Below, in pieces: positions 55,581 through 64,000 of a DNA stretch of 64,000 bases. Source of the DNA: Xenopus tropicalis (Eukaryota; Chordata; Amphibia; Anura; Pipidae). The notes under the pieces were generated by a model. It worked only from the letters and a program-made list of their open reading frames with translations. It made no database searches and was not told the DNA's origin. Location: the NCBI RefSeq assembly GCF_000004195.4, contig NC_030683.2, positions 79,074,910-79,138,909 of the forward strand, in the 5' to 3' direction. Every line of letters begins with the position of its first letter. Within the stretch, counting starts at the first letter, position 1. The position numbers and the translations under genes were made by a program.

Positions 55581-56348
55581 TAAATAATGTCATTAATAAC
55601 AAAAAACACAGTTTACATAGTTAAATGTTTTCCCACATTCAGTAAGGGCACTGAAACAATATGACAGTCTCAACTTACAGTTTAAGGAAATGCAATTTGC
55701 AGAGAATAGACAGAATAAATAACATGATACATGTATTTGTCTCAAAGAGCAATATCTACTGTAGGACATTATAGTGTTGGTAGCGCTACACGCTGCATAA
55801 CATTACCAGTTTCTGCCCGCTTTGCACTCTGCCTCTATACAAACTGTTTGTTATTTTACAAATGCCAGTATGGCAATAGAAATGCCAATATGCCAGCAGG
55901 GCTGAATTTACCTACAGCACTACCCTAAGCAATCGATGCCAACACAATGACACTTGGCCTTCTATCATCTTCTAAAAGATAAACATACATTATTTAACGA
56001 CATTCACCACAAGACTCCTGTCAGCCACCAGTTGTTATAGACAAAAGCCTTTCTATACATTTGCGATTGTATATGAAGTATGGAAACATGAATTACAGTT
56101 GGGTGCACATTACATAGAAAATTGCTGTATATGAAACTTAATTTCTCCCTCAAATAGATTTTCTGATATAAATAATACAATTATTACAATACCTGATTTA
56201 TACAAGCGATGATATGTCTATCTGTCTATGTCTATCTATTTATAACTGTTTTCATTGCAGCTGTTGATGTAGGTAACTGAATCTGCATTCCTATTGTATT
56301 TTCCAGTATGTGCCCAGGATGACGATATCCGAGGTTAAGACTGTTCAA
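55581..56348. other. No gene recognised
   Basis: A short TCTATCTGTC-type microsatellite lies at about 56215-56240. No exon seen. Confidence 0.35.
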
Positions 56349-56374
56349 TAGTGATGAGCGAATCTGTCCCATTG

Positions 56375-56960
56375 TAGGGATCCCCAGATTTGGGCCCCTT
56401 AGGTGGGTTCCCCTTAGACAGGCACTAGAGGGTGGCCTTTTTGAGTTGGACACCTAAAGGTGGTCCTAGATGTTTATGTGCTAAAAGGGAGTTTCCCTGC
56501 AAGTTAACAGCAACCACTAGATGGCGCTGTGCTAAAAGTATTAAAGGGCATGACTCCCATGTTCAGCAGGTCTTAGTCCTGGAACTGCCTCTTGTCAAGA
56601 GGTGATCAACAGGCTTGTGTTCTAGTTATGAGAGTCTGGTTATAGGTCGCTCTAGGAGTGACAGGCAGGATAATAAGAACGGGCAGAAGTAGGCCCACCA
56701 GGAGTCAGAGGAGTTAAGACTCCCCAGCATTCATGGCTGGAGTTCAGGACATGTAGTGTCTAGTCAGGGGGACCAAGTCACCACCAGGGACAATCAAGGG
56801 TACTTAGGCGTGAGTACCAGGGTGAGTCCTTTTGGAGGGTCAGCCTGGCGAGAGTACTGGGGAGAGCCCTAAGAGAGGGTATCCTGGGTGGAGGCACGCC
56901 ATTCAGTAATATTGTACTTGTTCCCCCATAGTAAGCGGGGGCTCAGGGCTCCTGTAGTGC
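56375..56960 (+). mobile_element. LTR-like insertion
   Basis: It begins TGTAGGGATCCCCAG, similar to the TGTAGGGACCC start of the LTR at 45045. It differs in composition from the surrounding MITE and contains GGGTGAGTCC/GGCGAGAGTACTGG sequence. No clear 3' end, PBS or TSD was found. A strong CTCF-like motif lies inside (56514-56528). Confidence 0.4.
56514..56528 (+). promoter_or_regulatory. CTCF-like motif CCACTAGATGGCGCT
   Basis: Every position fits the vertebrate CTCF core consensus CCASYAGRKGGCRSY. It lies in the LTR-like insertion. Occupancy is unknown. Confidence 0.6.
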
Positions 56961-57307
56961 CAACAGCATCAGCAGTAGCAGCACTGTCACAAAAGTGGGC
57001 TACACCATTTTGCAAAAGTACTGAAAAATGTGTGAAACAGTGTAAAATTAGCAAAAAGTGCCATGCGACCATTTGTCGCTCACAACTTTTTTTTGATGCG
57101 GCTGCACCCATATTCACATGACCGTGTCCATTTTTACACAACTGCACCCATTTTACCGTGACTATTTTGACACGACTGTGACTTTTTTTGACGCTTGAAA
57201 TTTTTTTGCAGCAAATTTTAGCTGAAGTTTAGCAAAACAATTTGTCAATGGCAAAATGCGGAAATTTGCTGCAAATCCATGCCTGGAAAAAAATTCGCTC
57301 AACACTA

Positions 57308-58028
57308 CTAACTATTTGAAGATTACAGTTGGTTAGATGGAATTGCATTTGCAATTTTAGAAACAGATATAAGCAATGGAATGAAAATGGACTGGACCCA
57401 AGCAGATATTAGCAATTTAGTGCCTGGGCCTTAACAGACGAGAGTGAAGAAAAAATGCTCAAAAGAGGGAGGGTAAGAAGTTTGGAACAACATTAGCAGT
57501 TTCCATACAAAGATCAGATGAAGGATAAAAGAAGCACAGTGCAGAAGGTAAGGAGGAGTAACAAGGAAACAAATGGCTTAAAGACTTGTCTTCCCTAATG
57601 TTCCAATTAGTAGCAGAAAGATGAGTGGCCCACAAATACTCTGTGCTAGAAATTGGTTTGTGCTGTTTTACTTTATTAGAGATATTAATCCCAGAAATTT
57701 TTTTTCGTATTGCTGAAATACTATGTGTTCATGAATATGAATAAGCAAATGACTTGGGTTGACTAGGGCATGGCTGGGAATACCTAGGTGTGTTCTTTCT
57801 GAATCAGGGGCTTAGTCACAGTTTTCTATTTTGGGATGTTAGGAAATATGATAAAGTATGTGTTGTATGTGTGTTTGCATGCTCGGGAGTGCAACGTGTT
57901 CTTTCATTACCTTTTTAATATTAAATTATGGTTAAATCAGAAATATAAACTAAAAATGTCTTTCTATCTGGTCATCCCATAAAAATGCCCCTAATGAGGT
58001 CTTATTAAAAGGCATGTGAATAGAATCT
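57308..58028. other. No gene recognised
   Basis: No exon, RNA gene or repeat terminus identified. Confidence 0.35.
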
Positions 58029-58029
58029 C

Positions 58030-58213
58030 TTAGGGGTATATTTATCATGCTGCGTAAAAAGTGGAGTGAAGCAGTACCGGTGATGTTGCCCAGGGCAACC
58101 AATCAGCAATTAGATTTCAACAGAAAACCAAAGCAAAGCTTCTGATTTGCTGCTATAAGCAACATCACCGGTAATGTTTTACTCCTCTTTTTACACAGCA
58201 TGATAAATATGCC
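58030..58213. mobile_element. Harbinger-like MITE, TTA TSD
   Basis: The left end GGGGTATATTTATCATGCTG and right end CAGCATGATAAATATGCCT are inverted and flanked by TTA on both sides. The interior is a second inverted pair (ACCGGTGATGTTGC / GCAACATCACCGGT). At about 185 bp it is nearly a full palindrome. Confidence 0.82.
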
Positions 58214-58680
58214 TTTAGAGTCTTAGAATTCAAAGAAATGTCATTACTCAGACATAATACTCTCATCTTATTTTCTGACATTTTGGACCGTCATGTTTTT
58301 CAAGAACTAACATGTTAAATTCTTTAATACAATTTTCCCCATAAAAATGGAATTGCATTTGTGTTTGAAGTTCTGTTCTCTCTTTCCACCTTTCCCCCAC
58401 CTGTGCTGCTGGTGTTAAGTGTCATTATACCTTTATTTTATATTTGTCTAAGGCAAACATTAATAGGTGACTGTATACTTTAATTGTCTAGTTTAAACAT
58501 TTTCCATAACTTCTATGGTGTTAGTTCTTGTAGAAGCATCTAACTTATTATTTATCAGCTTTGCGGTGACAACATGCCATTAACAAGTCTGACACCAACT
58601 GGGACAGCTTAAAGTAGACATGTGGAAAACTAAGTAAGAATGGGAATAACTACCAGGGACCAAGTATGGCCACTACTGTA

Positions 58681-59140
58681 TTAAAGGGGACATATTGTGT
58701 AAAAAAACAAGAATGTGCCAGTCCATTATACTCTTTTAAATGTGCTTAAAAAATGTGTGTTTTGTGCTGCTTCATTGAAAATTTCCCCCAAAACCCTACT
58801 AGTCCCACCTATTTGTTCCATTTTTCTGCTGGCTGCATTTCCAGGCGTTGCAGGGGAGCCTGAATTACTCAGGACTTTCTTCTGCAGTATAGGAACCAAT
58901 CAGCAACTAGGCAGACCTGAGAGGGAACTGCAGCAAATCTTTTCCTGAGTGAATGCCAAGTTGTGATTGGCTATCTACCTCCTACTGTGTTTCTTGCAGG
59001 GACTGCTAGGACTTGCCTACCACTCAAACATGGACAGGGACCTGAGAGGGAGCTGAAATAAAGAGGTCAGGTGGCACATATTATTTATCATGGCTTACAA
59101 GATTAGGGGGATTTTCAGTTATGGTCTATGTCTATTTTAA
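58681..59140. mobile_element. TTAA-type MITE, AAAGGGGACATATTG
   Basis: It starts TTAAAGGGGACATATTGTGT. The right region reads TGGTCTATGTCTATTTTAA, a weak inverted counterpart. The interior has GGAACCAATCAGCAACTAGG. The 77-codon frame inside is not a recognised gene. Confidence 0.5.
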
Positions 59141-59159
59141 AAAAACTATTGGGGTTATG

Positions 59160-59450
59160 TAATAGATGCACTGAATCCACTATTTTTAGATTCGTCTGAA
59201 CCTCAAATCCTTCGTAAAAGATTCTGTTGAATAACGAACTGAACCCGAATCCTAATTTGCATACGCAAATCATGATACCGAAGGGCTATAGAGAGCTGCA
59301 CATGATGGGGCTAAAAATGTTCAACTTCCGTGTTTATGTGACAAAAAGTCACATGATTTTAAGGATTCAGTCGACCAGGAGGGTGGATTGGGCAAATTCG
59401 AATCCTGCTGAAAAAGCCCGAATCTTGCCAAATTCCTGAATCGTGGTGCT
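59160..59450. mobile_element. MITE with GAATCC motifs and octamer palindrome
   Basis: It contains repeated GATTC(G/T)-type motifs, CCCGAATCC, and a central ATTTGCATACGCAAAT palindrome at about 59255-59270, plus GTGACAAAAAGTCAC. Terminal repeats are eroded. The family is common in frog DNA in my recollection. Confidence 0.45.
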
Positions 59451-59472
59451 TCCCCAGTAATAAAGACACTAA

Positions 59473-59931
59473 AGGGCAGCTTTATCAAAGCACGAAGACC
59501 AAGATTACTAAAAATTTGTATTTTTTCTAAACTTTAGAACTGTTCTTACTGTTAACAATATTATCGTTAAAAAAGTGAAACAACTTCATGGTACGTTCAT
59601 TATTCCAGGAAAAAGTTGTACTTTTTGTACTTTGCGCAACGATAACGAAAATATCGGAATTCATTCAAGCTTGGGTATCGTGACTATCTTTTGGGCAGGT
59701 TGGAGCTACAGAGTGGCATTGAGTCCTATGGAAAAACTTCTAAAATCATGCATTGAAGTTTCAAAGTCAGAAAGGTTTTCATGCCATTTACGATCGTTCG
59801 GATAAAAATTTTTTGTAACTTTCGGATCGCTACCACGATTTTTTAACATTTTCAAACATCACGAATTATCGTTAATAATATGAATTTTTTGCGAGTCGTA
59901 CTTAGAAACATCCAAAAAATCTGCCCCCAAG
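59473..59931. mobile_element. Harbinger-like MITE, GGGCAGCTTTATCAA
   Basis: The left end GGGCAGCTTTATCAAAGCAC and right end AAAAAATCTGCCCCC are inverted at the tips. The interior has scattered ACGATAA/TTATCGTTA motifs on both strands. The 76-codon frame inside is chance. Confidence 0.55.
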
Positions 59932-59951
59932 TTTGGGGTTATGTCATAGAA

Positions 59952-60890
59952 GACACTGGTTAGTGGAGTACCTCAGGGGTCAGTCCTTGGTACTTTGCTT
60001 TTTAACTTGTTTATTAATGACCTGGAGGTGGGCATAGACAGTACTGTTTCTATTTTTGCTGATGACACTAAATTGTGCAAAACTATAAGTTCCATGCAGG
60101 ATGCTGCCGCTTTGCAGATTTGACAAAATTGGAAAACTGGGCAGCAAACTGGAAAATGAGATTCAATGTGGACAACTGCAAAGTTATGCACTTTGGTCGA
60201 AATAATATAAACGCGAACTATCTACTGAATGGTAGTGTGTTGGGGGTATCCTTAATGGAGAAGGATCTAGGGGTTTTTGTTGATAACAAGTTGTCTAATT
60301 CCAGGCAGTGTCATTCTGTGGCTACTAAAGCAAATAAAGTGCTGTCTTGTATAAAAAAAGGGCATTGACTCAAGGGGTGAGAACATAATTTTGCCCCTTT
60401 TATAGGTCCCTGGTAAGGCCTCACCTTGAGTATGCAGTGCAGTTTTGGGCTCCAGTCCTTAAGAGGGATATTAATGAGCTGGAGAGAGTGCAGAGACGTG
60501 CAACTAAACTGGTAAAGGGGATGGAAGATTTAAACTATGAGGTTACTGTCGAGGTTGTTTTCTCTGGAAAAGAGGCGCTTGTGAGGGGACATGATTACTC
60601 TGTACAAGTACATTAGAGGGGATTATAGGCAGATGGGGGATGTTCTTTTTTCCCATAAAAACGATCAACGCACCAGAGGCCACCCATTTAGATTAGACGA
60701 ATAGAGCTTCAATTTAAAGCAGCGTAGGTGATTTTTCACGGTGAGGGCAGTGAGGTTGGGGAATGCCCTTCCTAGAGATGTGGTAATGGCAGATTCTGTT
60801 AATGCCTTTAAGAGGGGCCTGGATAAGTTCTTGAACAAGCAGAATATCCAAGGCTATTGTGATACTAATATCTACAGTTAGTATTGACTG
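59952..60890 (+). mobile_element. 5'-truncated CR1/L2 LINE copy
   Basis: It starts inside ORF2 at the GVPQGSVLG motif (59958-59985) and runs through ADDTKL (60060), the thumb, and the C-terminal FKRGLDKF block to GATACTAATATCTACAGTTA. It is about 90% or more identical by eye to 8865-9790. A small deletion after CTTTGCAGATTTGAC, an extra A near 60358, and a deletion in GAGGTTACTGTCGAGGTTG break the frame. The 3' UTR and tail are absent. Confidence 0.88.
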
Positions 60891-61745
60891 TACAGAATGG
60901 GAGTTTGGGAGGACTTAAAGACATTACTGGAACATTACATTTCTGTGTAACAACAGTGTACAGTAAAAATATGGAAATACTTTAATGGGCTACGTCAGTA
61001 ACAAGCATTTACTATTATGCTGTTTGCAAAAGTTGGGTTTTATATACCTGGGAAATATATTTTATTGGTGCTTAGAAGTGCATTTTAAATACCTTTGGCA
61101 GTGTTCACAATACTAAATCCAAGATCATAGAGATTTTAATCATTTCATTACAATGTAGTGTACAATAAACTGAAATGAACTGAAAATAGTTGGAATTTCA
61201 CAGTGCTCAAATTACCAGGGGGTTATGTTATAATAGTGATAATCCCCTGCAATGTCCTGTTTTGATGTACTTGTTATACCTTGTTATGATTGACTGGATA
61301 ATGGTACATGGAGTGTCTCACCCTGCTCTCCCCTCTATTAAAAGATGTAGACTGGAACCAGAACTAACTGGAAGATATAGCTGGAGTCTACCAATATCCT
61401 TTGTCAGCCAGGCATATTATTCAAGGAAATTTAAGACCTATCATAAATGTGTCCAAACATTTATTCCTTGTATTAGAACAGCACCTTGAGATACAGTGAG
61501 AAACAACTTCTTCCCTGTCCACAGTTCTATTTTAGTGACTTGCATTTGGCCACATATGTTGTAGATCCCACATCTCAGAGGAACTAGTAAAGGAAATGGA
61601 CAGCATGAAGGGTCAGGGTGCAGCGAAGGATTTGGTGGAAAGCAGACTGACCCCTATTTTTATGTTATTAACTATTACTACCTATCTGGGAGATAATAAA
61701 GCTGCAGCCATGGGCTGATCCCATTTTGTAGTCATTAAGACACAA
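60891..61745. other. No gene recognised
   Basis: A 99-codon frame at 61190-61489 has no recognised domain or splice borders. Confidence 0.35.
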
Positions 61746-61747
61746 AA

Positions 61748-61947
61748 GGGCATATTTATTACGTGGTCTATAAAACAGTGACAAAATTCACCACGCTCCG
61801 CTGCATAAAAAAACAGCATCATTTTTTACATGTTTTTTCTGATAGGAACTTCCGCTGGAAATAACGCTGTCAGTTTTCCATTTTACAGCTTTTTACACCT
61901 TTGTTCAGCAAATTTTGTTTTACACAGCATAATTAATAGGCCCCATA
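61748..61947. mobile_element. Harbinger-like MITE, GGGCATATTTATTA
   Basis: The left end GGGCATATTTATTACGTGG and right end CATAATTAATAGGCCCC are inverted at the tips, as in the 58030 element. The interior is non-coding with CTGCATAAAAAAACAGC. Confidence 0.6.
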
Positions 61948-62999
61948 ATTGTGTTTTCATATGATAAAAAAGTGTGATCCTTGGTTACTGTTCTCTCTTG
62001 CTCTCTGTTTTCTGCAAAAACATTGAATGCTTGCCTATTTATTAAGATGGGAAACATTAAAAAAAAAATCTCGAATTGAACGCGCAAGCTTTTAGATGCC
62101 GAAGTTTTAAATTTGAGTTTTTGTTATTTTTCCATTTATATTCAGACATTATATTCAGAGTTTTAGAATGACATTAAAGTGAAAAAAATTCAAATGTTGA
62201 TAAATCACCCCTTTAGTGTTATATTTTTAGATATTGGCCAGTTCTAATTTTACTGAATCTGTCATACCGGTATGCATTGACCTCATTTCTACCTTGTTAG
62301 GAAAGTGTTGTACAGTGTTAGTCATAGTAGTAAAAGAAACAAAGCCTTGGTAACATGGAAATTCCTGACGCAGATCTCTTTTTTTCTTGAAAGCTTGCAT
62401 TTTTCCACATATTAGTTAGCCAATAAACAGTATCACATCACCTAAAAAAAAAAAATCTCAAGCTTATTCTAAAGAATGTGACTTGTCTATGAAAAATGTA
62501 CATGTTGCTCACCAACCCCTTAGAATACCTGACTTGAAGGCAAGTTTTGGTTTAAAAAAAACCAAAAAACTGTGTAATGTTAAGCAGATCTTCTGTAGGC
62601 TGCCAGTCCACATAGGGCCAATCATTGCTCTTATTTGGCACCACCAGGAACTTTTTTTTACCTCTTGTGTTGCCCTCCAACACTTTTTCCATTTGAATGT
62701 GGCTGACAGGTATAAAAGATTGGGGCTTTAGGCAATGGTGCACATACTAATCCTGTTCTTGGTGATAGTAGCCTGCCCCACTAGGGTACCATTAGGATCG
62801 TAGGAATTAACATGCAAGTCAGTAAAGGGACCATATGCTGATCTGGAATTCACATGGGGGCAAAATTTGGGTAATTGTATTCTTTTTTATACCATGCAAC
62901 CTTTTCTAATATAGTGCACTATGGTAATATCAGTGGTTGGTTCATGGGCAGTGCCACTGCAATCATGGAATTACCAAATGAATGGATCTTTCCCTGATA
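61948..62999. other. MITE remnant, otherwise unannotated
   Basis: 62035-62215 (ATTTATTAAGATGGG ... GATAAATCACCCCTTTAG) looks like a decayed Harbinger-like MITE. No gene is recognised in the remainder. Confidence 0.35.
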
Positions 63000-63246
63000 T
63001 TTCCACTTGACTTGAGGGCTGAATGATGGGATCACATTGATGGGATGCAGGCTGTCGGGATGAGGACTGCATCAACATGCAGACATGCTCCTCCTTGCCC
63101 CAACAGCATTTTTAAACCTGCCTCATCTACATCTGACTGATTTCTGCCCAGATATTGGTCAGACAGGCCCGTCTCAGCGCCCCATACATGGGCCAATAAA
63201 ATGCTGACACTGTCAGCTTTATCACCCCGTGTGTGACCACCTTTAG
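63000..63246. mobile_element. MITE, AAGGTGGCCATAC family
   Basis: The right end GTGTGTGACCACCTTTA and interior (CAGACAGGCCCGTCTC, then CCCCATACATGGGCC) align with the 4111 and 52923 copies. Confidence 0.55.
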
Positions 63247-64000
63247 ACCAGTGTTTCATGGGCAACTAAATCACAATGACTGATGCAACTATCTAATCTT
63301 CAGGTCTTTCTTACTGTTGTGTGGCTTCTGGGTATGGCAGGTGGAATTAGTGGCAGGTGGGCTAATAAGCTTACAAGTATCACAGTAACATCAGCAGCTT
63401 ATCCGCTTGATGGCCATCTTTGGTCATGGGATCAGTACATCTGTGTCCCTCAACTTCTTGTAGATGCCATTTTGGGAAACCTGCCAGCAGTGTCTTGTAG
63501 TGTGTCCTGCCTGACACCCATTCATCTTGTCAAGTTTAATATTTAAGTTTTAATATTCTCTAGAGCCTAGTATGTTGTTTGCTGTGAGGGATTTGAGAGT
63601 TTTATTTACCTTTCAGCTTCTAACCATTTTGAAGATTTGGCTGTACCTCTGATGGATGGTTTATGACCCCTTGCCATAAAAGCTACAATTTACAGCCTTA
63701 TTAAGTAGATAAAACTCATAGCAAACTGGATTTATTATTATTTTATTGCAATGTGATCCATTGTCCCAAATGAGTGAATCTGGATGAAGGTTTGGCTTGG
63801 ATCTGCCTTAGAAGGGACATGAGCAAATAAAAGTTTCATACAATAATTGCAATCTCAAGCTTGGCCAATTTTGAAAAAAACTAGATTTATTCATAACAAA
63901 ATTTGATTGCTTTGTAGGGATAATGCAGTGTCGTGCCATTTGGCACAATCACTTAGGGTTTTCAGTATGCAGGGACAAACTTCAGTGGCACTAAATCATA
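63247..64000. other. No gene recognised
   Basis: An 87-codon frame at 63283-63546 starts with a hydrophobic stretch (VFLTVVWLLGMAGG) but has no family resemblance or splice evidence, so it is not called. Confidence 0.35.

Larger units (their letters stand above)
56349..57307. mobile_element. MITE, AGTGATGAGCGAAT ends, with LTR-like insertion
   Basis: The left end AGTGATGAGCGAATCTGTCC and right end AATTCGCTCAACACTACT are inverted. The right half (56990-57300) has the GCAAATCCATGCCTGG core shared with 27775-27930. The GC-rich 56375-56960 segment appears inserted. Confidence 0.6.

Noticed and set aside
1..64000. tRNA, rRNA, snRNA or CRISPR array
   Set aside because: No cloverleaf with paired A and B boxes, no rRNA-like block and no spacer-repeat array was seen. 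The only B-box-like site (about 28590, minus strand) lies in an interspersed repeat.

Overview
The window looks like vertebrate nuclear DNA, most probably a frog of the genus Xenopus. The basis is the repeat content: T2-type TTAA MITEs, GGGGC...TTTA Harbinger-type MITEs, CAGGTATGGG MITEs, hAT-type MITEs with 8-bp target duplications, and a CR1/L2-clade LINE with an (ATGTAACT)n tail. No complete host gene is present. Two host-gene traces are visible: a decayed four-exon AGC-kinase (novel-PKC-like) pseudogene at 15171-17901, and a single candidate 3'-terminal coding exon at 40422-40544 that I could not name.

Layout. 1-5540: MITEs (hAT at 1336-1573 inside a T2-like MITE) and a dead Harbinger element at 2428-3710 that still shows a Myb/SANT-like gene. 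5545-9939: a nearly full-length CR1/L2 LINE with an intact ORF1 (zinc-knuckle-like, coiled coil, SGNH esterase) and an ORF2 (endonuclease plus reverse transcriptase) broken by two frameshifts. 10130-13070: a dispersed repeat of degenerate ~125-bp units, carrying a 900-bp MITE and a 600-bp solo LTR with a 5-bp TSD. 13215-14515: an antisense LTR and a 55-bp minisatellite. 15171-17901: the kinase pseudogene, with a G-rich hAT element in one intron. 18157-21360: a TTAA-type element with four consecutive hairpins and a ~393-bp satellite array. 21610-22660: a second copy of the ~125-bp-unit repeat. 23155-24890: LINE fragments, a palindromic MITE and an essentially perfect 394-bp inverted repeat.

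24890-44190 is mostly unannotated or MITE-rich sequence. It includes an element with a TATA-box palindrome and GC-rich minisatellite (26436-27415), nested hAT elements (38196-38725), a T2 MITE (39171-39632), and a second satellite array in the opposite orientation (40558-42890). 44190-51105 is the most complex part. It holds a hammerhead-like motif, a recent ~1.7-kb tandem duplication, a ~940-bp LTR split by a hAT element, a tRNA-Lys-type primer-binding site, and a decayed reading frame of about 385 codons resembling no family I can name with confidence. 51105-64000 carries further MITEs, an LTR-like insertion with a consensus-grade CTCF motif (56514-56528), and a 5'-truncated copy of the same LINE (59952-60890).

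The window is best read as a layered record of transposition. The order of events can often be recovered from target-site duplications, for example the hAT inside the LTR, the MITE inside the LINE, and the solo LTR inside the repeat. Transposon family names rest on visible termini and target duplications and were not checked against a library.
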